Notes under the pieces: generated by a model
The model's input: only the letters and a program-made list of their open reading frames with translations
The model's database searches: none
What the model was told of the DNA's origin: nothing
From: Hyphomicrobiales bacterium
GTDB lineage: Bacteria; Pseudomonadota; Alphaproteobacteria; Rhizobiales; Rhizobiaceae
Reading direction: 5' to 3'
NCBI GenBank assembly: GCA_015654965.1
Contig: JAATGD010000027.1
Location: 1 to 6,703 of the forward strand
Length of the DNA stretch: 6,703 nucleotides
Program-made: the position numbers and the translations under genes
Part shown: in pieces, positions 1 to 6,163 of the stretch
Layout: every line of letters begins with the position of its first letter
Numbering within the stretch: position 1 is the first letter of the stretch

Positions 1-629
1 AACCGCCGCTCGATACGGTGTCGCCTGTACTTGGCGCAAAGGGAGAGACATCGGCCTTTGCATTGCGACGCGGCACGGCCATTCACACGCTGTTGCAATA
101 TCTGCCGGAAGTGGCCCCCCTTGAACGCGAGCAACGGGTACGCGATTATCTGGCACGCATTGCGAGCGACTGGCCGGACGATGAGCGGGAAAGAGCATGG
201 GCAAGTGTTGCCGCCATTCTCGATGACCCGCAATTCGCGCCGGTCTTTGCGAAAAATTCGCGCGGTGAAGTGGCGATCATGGGCACGATCAGTCTTGGCG
301 GAAAAGATCACGCCGTTTCCGGCCAGATCGACCGCATCAGTGTCGATGAAAATCGCGTATTGATCGTGGATTACAAGACCAATCGCCCGCCGCCCAGAAC
401 AGCTGACGCCGTGCCTTTCGCCTATCGCGCCCAGCTTGCGCTCTATCGCGAATTGCTTGAGCCTCTTTATCCGGGGCGCAAGGTTGAGGCCGCGCTTTTG
501 TTTACCGAAGGGCCATTCCTGATGCCCTTGAGTGATGACATGCTCATGCAAGCGCTTGCACTGTTAAAATCATCTCAAGGAAAGGTGACGAACAACAACT
601 TGACGGATGGCGGTGGACACGCCACATGA
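1..629 (+). CDS. addA: AddA C-terminal part (double-strand break repair helicase-nuclease), 5' end outside window
   Basis: This is the end of AddA, the helicase-nuclease subunit of AddAB, which resects double-strand DNA ends for homologous recombination in the cytoplasm. The reading frame is open from position 3, so the gene begins upstream; the GTG at 18 is just an internal valine codon. Only the RecB-type nuclease domain is present. Counting from the codon at 18, I see a conserved-looking His at about 23 (RRGTAIHTLLQ), Glu84 (RGEVAIMG), Asp105 in GQIDR (about 330) and Asp118-Tyr-Lys120 in VDYKTN (about 369-377). These are the metal-binding and catalytic residues of this nuclease family. The motif AYRAQLALYRELL follows, as usual. 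The last 15 or so residues (KVTNNNLTDGGGHAT) are polar and look like a poorly conserved tail. The stop is TGA at 627-629. In related genomes addB lies upstream and trxA downstream. The identification is firm; the helicase domains cannot be assessed. Confidence 0.93.
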   Translation, partial: PPLDTVSPVLGAKGETSAFALRRGTAIHTLLQYLPEVAPLEREQRVRDYLARIASDWPDDERERAWASVAAILDDPQFAPVFAKNSRGEVAIMGTISLGGKDHAVSGQIDRISVDENRVLIVDYKTNRPPPRTADAVPFAYRAQLALYRELLEPLYPGRKVEAALLFTEGPFLMPLSDDMLMQALALLKSSQGKVTNNNLTDGGGHAT

Positions 630-630
630 T
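600..630 (+). promoter_or_regulatory. Weak candidate promoter for trxA
   Basis: TTGACG at 600-605 resembles a -35 box (5 of 6 to TTGACA). CATGAT at 625-630 is a poor -10 box (4 of 6) at a long 19-nt spacing. The site overlaps the last codons of addA and lies about 77 nt before the trxA start. trxA could instead be read from the addBA transcript. This is a weak call by eye only. Confidence 0.2.
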
Positions 631-693
631 ATAGTCAAGGAAAGCGGATTGTGGTTTGAGTCTTTGAAAATGACCACCGCTTCAAGTTTGAAA

Positions 694-699
694 AGAGGA
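694..699 (+). promoter_or_regulatory. Ribosome binding site of trxA
   Basis: AGAGGA lies 7 nt before the ATG at 707. It is a good Shine-Dalgarno match at ideal spacing and supports that ATG as the trxA start. Confidence 0.75.
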
Positions 700-706
700 T
701 AGCCCC

Positions 707-1030
707 ATGGCAACCGTAAAGGTCGATAACAGCAATTTTCAATCGGACGTTCTGCAATCCAGCGAGCCGGTCGTGGTGGATTTCTGGGCTGAATGGTGCG
801 GTCCCTGCAAGATGATTGCACCGGCGCTTGATGAGATCGCAAGCGAAATGGCCGGTCAGGTCAAGATCGCCAAGGTCAATATCGATGAGAATCCTGAACT
901 GGCCGCCCAGTTCGGCGTGCGTTCGATCCCGACACTTCTGCTGTTCAAGGATGGCGAACTTGCCGCCAATATGGTGGGTGCCGCTCCGAAAAGCCGCCTT
1001 GCCGACTGGATCAAGGCATCGGCTGCCTGA
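707..1030 (+). CDS. trxA: Thioredoxin (TrxA)
   Basis: This is cytoplasmic thioredoxin, 107 residues, the usual length. It reduces protein disulfides (ribonucleotide reductase, methionine sulfoxide reductases and others) and is recharged by thioredoxin reductase. The active site WCGPC is at residues 30-34 with both cysteines (Cys31, Cys34). The buried proton-relay Asp25 sits in VVDFWAEW, and the cis-proline Pro75 is in RSIPTLLLF, matching the classical fold. There is no signal peptide or membrane segment, so it is not a periplasmic homologue. The ATG at 707 has a good Shine-Dalgarno sequence (694-699), and MATVKVDNSNF is a normal thioredoxin N-terminus. The gene follows addA by 77 nt on the same strand and ends just before a strong hairpin terminator. 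It converges on folC. Confidence 0.97.
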   Translation: MATVKVDNSNFQSDVLQSSEPVVVDFWAEWCGPCKMIAPALDEIASEMAGQVKIAKVNIDENPELAAQFGVRSIPTLLLFKDGELAANMVGAAPKSRLADWIKASAA

Positions 1031-1049
1031 TCAGGTTTCATCTGCTAGA

Positions 1050-1089
1050 AACAAAAAACCCGGCCTTTACGCCGGGTTTTTTGTTGTTT
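1050..1089. terminator. Bidirectional rho-independent terminator between trxA and folC
   Basis: A perfect 15-bp inverted repeat pairs 1050-1064 with 1071-1085 around the 6-nt loop CTTTAC. The GC core is CCCGGC/GCCGGG, flanked by A6 on the left and T6 on the right, so each strand has a GC stem followed by a U run. It starts 20 nt after the trxA stop and ends 3 nt from the folC stop codon. It should end both the trxA transcript and the long trpFBA-accD-folC transcript coming from the other side. Confidence 0.93.
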
Positions 1090-2417
1090 CAGGCGGGCGG
1101 TGTTCCGTTATCGCGCAACACTTCACCGGCAAGATAGAGCGAGCCGCCAATCAGGATGCGCGGCGGCGTTTCATCGGGTGCCCATGTGTCGCGCAGGATT
1201 TTCAGCGCATTGGCGACCGAATGCACAGGCTCTGCCGAAAGTCCGGCCTTTTGGGCGGCTATGGCCAGTTCGTCATTGGCAATGCCGACATCGCTGGAAG
1301 GGATCGGCACGGTAAAGACATGGCGCGCCATACCGGCAAAGGCCTCGAAATAACCGACGGGGTCTTTTGTATTGATCATGCCGGTAATCAGGAACAGCGG
1401 GCGCGTCGAGCGCTCTTCAAGATCGCCCAGCGTTTCCGCGATCACCACGCCTGCACCCGGATTATGTCCGCCATCGAGCCATATCTCGGATGCGGCTGGG
1501 GCCAGATCGAAAAGTGCGCCATGGGTCAGGCGTTGCATGCGTGCGGGCCAGTCCACGACCATGAGCGCCTTTTCCGCCGCCTTGTCGGTAATGGTGAAAC
1601 CGGCCATCTGCACGGCTTCGATGGCGGCGGCCGCATTGGAAAGCTGGTGACGGCCTAAAAGGCGCGGCAACGGCAGATCGATCAGCCCGTCCTCGTTCTG
1701 GAACACCATGCGGCCATGTTCCTCGAAAGCGAGGAAATCCTGTCCATAGACGGAAAGCGGGCAATCGAGCCGGTCGGCGGTGGAAATCAGCACCTCGCGC
1801 GCGGCATCAAAAGGCTGGAAGCTGATGACCACGGGGCAGTTTTTCTTGATGATACCGGCCTTTTCCGCGGCGATCAGTTCCACCTTGTCACCAAGATAGG
1901 ATTGGTGATCGATGGAGATCGGCATGATGAGCGAGACGGCAGGATCGTTGATCACATTGGTGGCGTCAAAACGACCGCCAAGCCCGACTTCGAGGATTAC
2001 GACATCGGCGGGATGCTCGGAAAACAGCACAAAAGCCACGGCGGTGAGAATCTCGAACACCGTGATGTGCTGTCCGCCATTGGCCACTTCCACGCGTTCG
2101 ATGGCGTCTGCCAGCACATCGTCGGTGACGTATTTACCGCCGCCGGGGGCGGCAAGGCGATAACGCTCATGCCAGTTGACGAGATGCGGCGAGGTGTGGA
2201 CATGCACGCCAAAACCGCCCGCTTCCAGAAGCGCGCGGCAAAAGGCTGATGCGGAGCCTTTGCCGTTGGTCCCGGCAATATGGATGACGGGAGGGAGATT
2301 GAGGTGCGGATTGCCGAGCTTTTCCAGAAGGCCGCGTATACGGTCCAAGGAAAGATCAAACCCTTTGGGATGCAATTGCATCAGCCGTTCAATGACGGCA
2401 TCCGCTTTTCCTGTCAC
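1089..2417 (-). CDS. folC: Bifunctional folylpolyglutamate synthase / dihydrofolate synthase family (FolC)
   Basis: FolC joins L-glutamate to dihydropteroate to make dihydrofolate, and adds further glutamates to folates, using ATP in the cytoplasm. The 442-residue length is normal for a Mur-ligase-type FolC. The ATP P-loop GTNGKGS is at residues 49-55 and the substrate loop TSPHLV at 75-80. EVGLGGRFDATNV is at 143-155. AAEKAGII at 183-190 contains Lys186, the position usually carbamylated. GRHQLSNAAAAIEA is at 255-268 and the domain-boundary DGGHNP at 315-320. The start is GTG at 2415-2417, only 2 nt after the accD stop codon TAA, with AAGGCGG inside the accD 3' end as a likely ribosome binding site; its translation is probably coupled to accD. 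It is the last gene of the unit and ends beside the terminator. Whether it has both activities cannot be told from sequence, but this is the only folC-like gene in view. Confidence 0.95.
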   Translation of the reverse strand: MTGKADAVIERLMQLHPKGFDLSLDRIRGLLEKLGNPHLNLPPVIHIAGTNGKGSASAFCRALLEAGGFGVHVHTSPHLVNWHERYRLAAPGGGKYVTDDVLADAIERVEVANGGQHITVFEILTAVAFVLFSEHPADVVILEVGLGGRFDATNVINDPAVSLIMPISIDHQSYLGDKVELIAAEKAGIIKKNCPVVISFQPFDAAREVLISTADRLDCPLSVYGQDFLAFEEHGRMVFQNEDGLIDLPLPRLLGRHQLSNAAAAIEAVQMAGFTITDKAAEKALMVVDWPARMQRLTHGALFDLAPAASEIWLDGGHNPGAGVVIAETLGDLEERSTRPLFLITGMINTKDPVGYFEAFAGMARHVFTVPIPSSDVGIANDELAIAAQKAGLSAEPVHSVANALKILRDTWAPDETPPRILIGGSLYLAGEVLRDNGTPPA

Positions 2418-2419
2418 GA

Positions 2420-3325
2420 TTATGCCGCCTTGCTGTCAGCTTCTGGCTTTTTGTGTTCCGGCGCGTCGCTATTGGCCGGCTGGCGTGTCATGATCTTCAA
2501 CAGGCGCGCAATGGTCGATTTGAGTTCAAGACGCGAGACAACCATGTCGACCATGCCATGTTCCATCAGATATTCAGCACTCTGGAAACCTTCCGGCAAT
2601 TTTTCGCGGATGGTCTGCTCGATCACGCGCGGACCGGCAAAACCGATCAGGGCACCCGGCTCTGCAATATGGATATCGCCCAGCATGGCATAGGATGCGG
2701 TCACGCCACCCGTGGTCGGGTTGGTGAGCACGACGATATAGGGAAGGCCCGCTTCCTTGAGTATTTCCACGGCGACCGTGGTGCGCGGAAGCTGCATGAG
2801 CGAGAGGATGCCTTCCTGCATACGCGCGCCGCCTGAAGCCGCAAACAGCACCAGCGGGCGCTTCAGTTCGATGGCCTTTTCAAAGCCCTGAATGATCGCT
2901 TCACCGGCACCCATGCCGAGTGAGCCGCCCATGAAGCCGAAATCCTGCACTGTTGCAACAATCGGTAGGCCTTCGATGGTGCCAAGACCGTTGATGATCG
3001 CGTCTTCCATGCCGGTGCGCGAACGATAATCCTTGAGACGGTCGATATATTTCTTCTCGTCGCGGAATTTGAGCGGATCGACCGGCACTTTGGGCGAGTC
3101 AAGCGTTGTGTATTCGCCATTATCGAAGAAGAAGCGCAGCCGGTCCTTGCCCTTGATGCGCATATGATGGCCGGAACCGGGGATGACGAACTGGTTGCTT
3201 TCCAGATCCTTGTGGAACACCATTTCGCCGGTCGATGGATCCTTGATCCAAAGATTTTCCGGCATCTCGCGCCGTCCCAGCATCGAATTGATTTTCGGGC
3301 GGACGTAATTGGTGATCCAGTTCAT
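2420..3325 (-). CDS. accD: Acetyl-CoA carboxylase carboxyltransferase subunit beta (AccD), lacking zinc-ribbon cysteines
   Basis: AccD forms, with AccA, the carboxyltransferase that moves CO2 from carboxybiotin-BCCP to acetyl-CoA, giving malonyl-CoA for fatty-acid synthesis. The 301-residue frame starts at ATG 3323-3325 with MNWITNYVRPKI, a typical AccD N-terminus. The crotonase-fold core is intact: FMGGSLGMGAGEA (131-143), ASGGARMQEG (163-172), NPTTGGVTASYAMLGD (202-217) and GFAGPRVIEQTIREKLP (228-244). The N-terminal zinc ribbon of E. coli AccD is altered: where E. coli has Cys27, Cys30, Cys46 and Cys49, the aligned positions here are Asp29, Thr32, Ile48 and Ser51. The protein contains no cysteine at all. 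From memory, rhizobial AccDs are also degenerate here, so this is probably a lineage trait and not damage. The C-terminus is a charged, Ala/Pro/Lys-rich tail. It follows trpA by 51 nt and precedes folC by 2 nt. No accA is in the window. Confidence 0.95.
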   Translation of the reverse strand: MNWITNYVRPKINSMLGRREMPENLWIKDPSTGEMVFHKDLESNQFVIPGSGHHMRIKGKDRLRFFFDNGEYTTLDSPKVPVDPLKFRDEKKYIDRLKDYRSRTGMEDAIINGLGTIEGLPIVATVQDFGFMGGSLGMGAGEAIIQGFEKAIELKRPLVLFAASGGARMQEGILSLMQLPRTTVAVEILKEAGLPYIVVLTNPTTGGVTASYAMLGDIHIAEPGALIGFAGPRVIEQTIREKLPEGFQSAEYLMEHGMVDMVVSRLELKSTIARLLKIMTRQPANSDAPEHKKPEADSKAA

Positions 3326-3376
3326 GACGTTTGGTTCCGTTTTTTCTTTTCGGTACGAGCTGGTTAAATGGACTAT
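3326..3376 (-). other. trpA-accD intergenic spacer
   Basis: This 51-nt gap is the longest in the - strand unit. Read on the - strand it contains an A-rich run (about 3341-3350, AAAAGAAAAA) followed by ACGGAACC, whose GGA lies about 10 nt before the accD ATG and is a modest ribosome binding site. I see no convincing -35/-10 pair or terminator hairpin, so accD most likely depends on read-through from trpFBA, though an internal promoter inside trpA cannot be excluded. Confidence 0.5.
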
Positions 3377-4216
3377 TTATTGGGCGGCTTCAAGGCGTGT
3401 TGCGCGAACGCTTGTCGCCAATGCACCGACAAGTCTGGTCACGGCAGCCACCGGATCTCCGCTCAGCCTGCCTTGCTTGTCCAATTCGCCAGCAACCGCA
3501 TTGACAATGGCCGTGCCAACGACAACGCCGTCAGCGGCCTGCGCAATGGCTGCGGCTTGTTCGGGTGTTTTCACGCCAAAACCGACGCAGATCGGCAATG
3601 GGGTGCTTTGCTTGATGTGACGCACCGCATCGGCAACCCGCGTCGTGTCGGCAATCGCCGAGCCGGTAATGCCGTTCATCGAGACGTAATAGACAAAGCC
3701 CGACGCATTATGCAGTACTTTCGGCAGGCGTTTGTCGTCAGTGGTTGGCGTGGTCAGGCGGATGAAATTGATGCCAGCGGCCATGGCCGGAATGCACAAT
3801 TCCTTGTCCATTTCGGACGGCAGATCGACGATGATCAGGCCATCAATGCCGGATTTTTTCGCATCGGAAAGAAACCGCTCGACACCATAAATATAGATCG
3901 GGTTGTAATAGCCCATCAGCACGATGGGCGTGGTGTCGTCCTCTTCACGGAAATCCGCCGCCAGTTGCAGTGTTTTCTTCAGGGTCTGACCGGCTTCGAG
4001 TGCCCGCAGACCCGCCGCCTGAATGGCCGGGCCATCGGCCATCGGATCGGAAAAGGGCATGCCGAGTTCGATCACATCGGAACCGGCCTTGGGCAGCGCC
4101 TTCATGACGGCAAGCGATGTCGCATAATCCGGGTCGCCGCCCATGAAATAGGTGACGAGCGCCGGACGGCCTTCGGACTTGAGCTGAGCGAATTTGGTGT
4201 CGATACGGGTTGTCAT
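3377..4216 (-). CDS. trpA: Tryptophan synthase alpha subunit (TrpA)
   Basis: TrpA cleaves indole-3-glycerol phosphate to indole and glyceraldehyde-3-phosphate and passes indole through a tunnel to TrpB. The 279-residue TIM barrel is complete. ELGMPFSDPMADGP (50-63) holds the catalytic Glu50 and Asp61 (Glu49 and Asp60 in E. coli). GYYNPI is at 102-107, VDLP at 130-133, YYVSMNGITG at 176-185, and the phosphate-binding VGFGV (211-215) and GVVVGTAIV (230-238) are present. I chose the ATG at 4214-4216 because GAGGA at 4224-4228 lies 7 nt before it and MTTRIDTKFAQL fits the family start. An in-frame ATG at 4220-4222 is too close to that site, and an extension to 4279 would be non-homologous sequence inside trpB. 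The trpB stop TGA overlaps the ribosome binding site, so translation is probably coupled to trpB. Its partner trpB is interrupted, so TrpA here may have no working beta subunit. Confidence 0.96.
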   Translation of the reverse strand: MTTRIDTKFAQLKSEGRPALVTYFMGGDPDYATSLAVMKALPKAGSDVIELGMPFSDPMADGPAIQAAGLRALEAGQTLKKTLQLAADFREEDDTTPIVLMGYYNPIYIYGVERFLSDAKKSGIDGLIIVDLPSEMDKELCIPAMAAGINFIRLTTPTTDDKRLPKVLHNASGFVYYVSMNGITGSAIADTTRVADAVRHIKQSTPLPICVGFGVKTPEQAAAIAQAADGVVVGTAIVNAVAGELDKQGRLSGDPVAAVTRLVGALATSVRATRLEAAQ

Positions 4217-4223
4217 GCTCATG

Positions 4224-4228
4224 TCCTC
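4224..4228 (-). promoter_or_regulatory. Ribosome binding site of trpA overlapping the trpB stop codon
   Basis: The - strand reads TGAGGACATGAGCATG. The trpB stop TGA (4227-4229) shares bases with the Shine-Dalgarno GAGGA (4228-4224), which is 7 nt from the trpA ATG at 4216. This is a classical translational-coupling arrangement, suited to making TrpA and TrpB in equal amounts. Confidence 0.75.
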
Positions 4229-5447
4229 AGAGTTCCATGCCGAGCAATTGCCCGACCGTATGCACATCCTTGTCGCCACGGCCCGACAGGTTGACGATCA
4301 TCACTTGATCCTTGTCCATGGTCGGGGCCATTTTCACGGCCTGTGCGATGGCATGCGCCGATTCAAGCGCCGGGATAATGCCTTCGGTGCGTGTGCAGAG
4401 CTGGAAGGCGTCAAGCGCTTCGGTATCGAGGATCGGCACATATTCGACGCGGCCGGTATCCTTGAGCCATGAATGTTCAGGGCCTACACCGGGATAATCA
4501 AGACCGGCGGAAACCGAATGGCCTTCGAGAATCTGGCCATCATCGTTTTGCAACAGATAAGTGCGATTGCCGTGCAGAACGCCGGGCTTGCCTGCATTCA
4601 TCGAGGCGCAATGCTCGTCACCGTCAAGTCCGTGCCCGCCTGCTTCCACGCCGACGATCTTGACCGATGAATCGTCAAGGAAGGGGTGGAACAGGCCGAT
4701 GGCGTTCGAGCCGCCGCCAACGGCTGCAATGAGCACATCCGGCAGACGACCCTCCTGCTCCAGAATTTGGCTCCGTGCTTCCGTGCCGATCACCGACTGG
4801 AAATCGCGCACCAGTTCCGGGTAGGGATGCGGACCGGCAGCGGTTCCGATCAGGTAATAAGTGTCTTCAACATTCGTCACCCAATCCCGCAGCGCCTCGT
4901 TCATGGCGTCTTTCAGTGTACCGTGGCCCGCCGAAACGGGCTTTACCTACGCGCCCAGCAATTTCATGCGGAACACATTCGGCTTCTGTCGCTCGACATC
5001 GGTTGCGCCCATATAGACGACGCAAGGCAGGCCGAAACGGGCTGCAACAGTGGCGGAGGCTACGCCATGCTGTCCGGCACCGGTTTCAGCAATAATGCGC
5101 GTCTTGCCCATGCGTTTTGCGAGCAATATCTGGCCGAGGCAATTATTGATCTTGTGACTGCCGGTATGGTTCAGGTCTTCGCGCTTGAAGTAAATCTTTG
5201 CGCCGCCCAGATGTTTTGTCAGGCCTTCGGCATAATAGAGTTTTGACGGGCGACCGGCATAATGGGTCGAGAGATTGGAAAGTTCCGCCTGAAATTCCGG
5301 GTCGTTCTTGGCCGTCTCATAGGCGTCCTGCAATTCGAGGATCAGCGGCATCAATGTTTCGGCGACGAAACGGCCGCCATAAATGCCGAACATGCCTTCT
5401 TCATCCGGGCCTGTTTTATAGGAATTGGGTTCAACCGGCTTGTTCAA
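4227..5447 (-). pseudogene. trpB: Tryptophan synthase beta subunit (trpB) interrupted by an in-frame amber stop
   Basis: TrpB is the PLP enzyme that condenses indole with L-serine to make L-tryptophan. The frame from TTG 5447 to TGA 4227 would encode 406 residues, close to E. coli TrpB (397), but codon 167 is TAG (4947-4949). Both sides lie in the same frame, so this is a nonsense change, not an indel. Fragment one (residues 1-166) has the PLP-binding Lys99 in GSHKINN and the catalytic Glu121 in AETGAGQHGV, and ends at RMKLLGA. In E. coli the matching stretch is RMRLMGAEV, so the lost residue is Glu, most simply GAG to TAG. Sequence resumes with VKPVSAGHGTLKDAMNEALRDW and continues intact through the PLP phosphate loop GGGSNAIG (244-251), SAGLDYPGVGPEHS (312-325), EGIIPALESAHA (355-366) and LSGRGDKD (387-394). 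No other lesion is seen, which suggests a recent mutation or a sequencing error. Neither fragment alone has a full active site. Confidence 0.93.
4947..4949 (-). other. Premature amber codon (TAG) in trpB, codon 167
   Basis: The + strand reads CTA at 4947-4949, which is TAG in the trpB frame, directly after ATG AAA TTG CTG GGC GCG (Met-Lys-Leu-Leu-Gly-Ala). The next codons GTA AAG CCC GTT restore the family alignment with no gap, leaving exactly one residue, Glu in homologues, replaced by the stop. A single C-to-A change on the + strand at 4949 explains it. The next in-frame ATG is at 4902-4904 (codon 182), with no good Shine-Dalgarno before it. Confidence 0.93.
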
Positions 5448-5454
5448 CGCATTG

Positions 5455-5458
5455 CTCC
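5455..5458 (-). promoter_or_regulatory. Ribosome binding site deciding the TTG start of trpB
   Basis: GGAG at 5458-5455 lies 7 nt before the TTG at 5447 but only 2 nt before an out-of-frame ATG at 5452-5450. The spacing therefore favours TTG as the true start, and MNKPVEPNSYKTGPDEEGMFG is a plausible TrpB N-terminus. There is no in-frame ATG near it. Confidence 0.65.
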
Positions 5459-5469
5459 GTCAGTTCAGC

Positions 5470-6132
5470 CTATCTCTTCTCCGAGACAGTCTGGAAAAAT
5501 TCCTCGATGAGACGCACATCCTTTTCGCCGGGAGCGCGTTCCACACCGGATGATATATCGATGCCCGGCGCATGGGTCGTTTGCAGCGCCTCGACAATAT
5601 TGCCAGCGTTCAGCCCACCCGAAAGCATGTAATCGACGTTGCCGTCAAGCGCGTCGAGCAGCGACCAGTCGAACGATACGCCATTGCCGCCCGGAAGTTC
5701 TGCCCCCTTGGGCGGCTTGGCGTCGAATAAAAAGCGGTCTGCAATGCCTTTATAGGGCGTGATCGCTGCAAGATCGGCGGCATCGCGCAGCGCAAAAGCC
5801 TTGATCACTGGCAGGCCATAGCGTTGTTTGACAAGGTTGACGCGTTCCGGCGTTTCATGGCCGTGCAGTTGCAGCATGTCGGGTTTGACCTGCGCCACAA
5901 TGTCGTCAAGCGTGGCATCATCGGCATCATCGGCATCATCGGCATCGACCGTGACGGCCACAACCTGTGCGCGGCCATGGGCTACTTGCCGCAGGTGTCC
6001 GGCGTCAGTGGGCGTGATGTTGCGCGGGCTTTTGGGAAAAAAGATAAAGCCGATATGCGTCGCGCCGCCATCAAGGGCGGCGGCAATCGTTTGCGGCGTT
6101 TTCAGCCCGCATATTTTTATATCCAAAGCCAT
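5470..6132 (-). CDS. trpF: Phosphoribosylanthranilate isomerase (TrpF)
   Basis: TrpF turns N-(5'-phosphoribosyl)anthranilate into 1-(o-carboxyphenylamino)-1-deoxyribulose 5-phosphate, the third committed step of tryptophan synthesis. The 220-residue TIM barrel has the catalytic Cys8 in DIKICGLKTP and the catalytic Asp137 in FLFDAKPP. QLHG is at 89-92, FDWSLLD at 154-160, SGGL at 171-174, and the phosphate-binding GIDISSGVERAPGEKD at 190-205. I chose ATG 6130-6132 (MALDIKICG), which matches family N-termini, with GGAA a few bases upstream. The frame also reaches ATG 6171 and GTG 6186, but those extensions would overlap or abut the preceding gene and add unconserved sequence. Residues 63-73 (DADDADDADDA) come from a 9-bp tandem repeat that probably lengthens a surface loop. 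The stop is TAG at 5470-5472, 22 nt before trpB. The gene looks functional. Confidence 0.95.
   Translation of the reverse strand: MALDIKICGLKTPQTIAAALDGGATHIGFIFFPKSPRNITPTDAGHLRQVAHGRAQVVAVTVDADDADDADDATLDDIVAQVKPDMLQLHGHETPERVNLVKQRYGLPVIKAFALRDAADLAAITPYKGIADRFLFDAKPPKGAELPGGNGVSFDWSLLDALDGNVDYMLSGGLNAGNIVEALQTTHAPGIDISSGVERAPGEKDVRLIEEFFQTVSEKR
5914..5946. repeat. 9-bp tandem repeat inside trpF
   Basis: GGCATCATC occurs three times perfectly at 5914-5922, 5923-5931 and 5932-5940, followed by a partial GGCATC at 5941-5946, about 3.7 copies. On the coding strand it encodes repeated Asp-Ala-Asp. Because the unit is 9 bp, copy-number changes keep the trpF frame, so it could vary between strains by slippage without destroying the enzyme. 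Confidence 0.93.
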
Positions 6133-6163
6133 GGCGTTTCCGTCGCACAAAAGCGTGCGCAGC

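Noticed and set aside
611..625. Small inverted repeat GTGG...CCAC at the addA 3' end
   Set aside because: Only a 4-bp stem with no following U run and inside coding sequence; not a credible terminator or operator.
816..1658. 280-codon + strand open frame running from inside trxA across the terminator into antisense folC
   Set aside because: It crosses a strong terminator and two well-supported genes in other frames and has low-complexity, His/Arg/Cys-rich content typical of a shadow frame.
4217..4279. Longer trpA start reaching into the trpB 3' end
   Set aside because: The extra 21 residues are antisense-like sequence overlapping trpB in another frame; the ribosome binding site and family start point to 4216.
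3368..4294. Long + strand open frame (308 codons) opposite trpA
   Set aside because: It mirrors trpA almost exactly, has no recognisable protein motif, and reflects codon bias of the real gene on the other strand.
4947..4949. TAG in trpB read as pyrrolysine or other programmed recoding
   Set aside because: No pyrrolysine machinery is visible or expected in this lineage, the residue is an ordinary Glu in homologues, and trpF in the same unit uses TAG as a true stop.
4227..5447. Frameshift or two-gene explanation for the split trpB
   Set aside because: The distance between the TTG at 5447 and the ATG at 4904 is a multiple of three (543 nt), and the 14 codons between the TAG and that ATG align with TrpB, so there is one frame with one stop codon.
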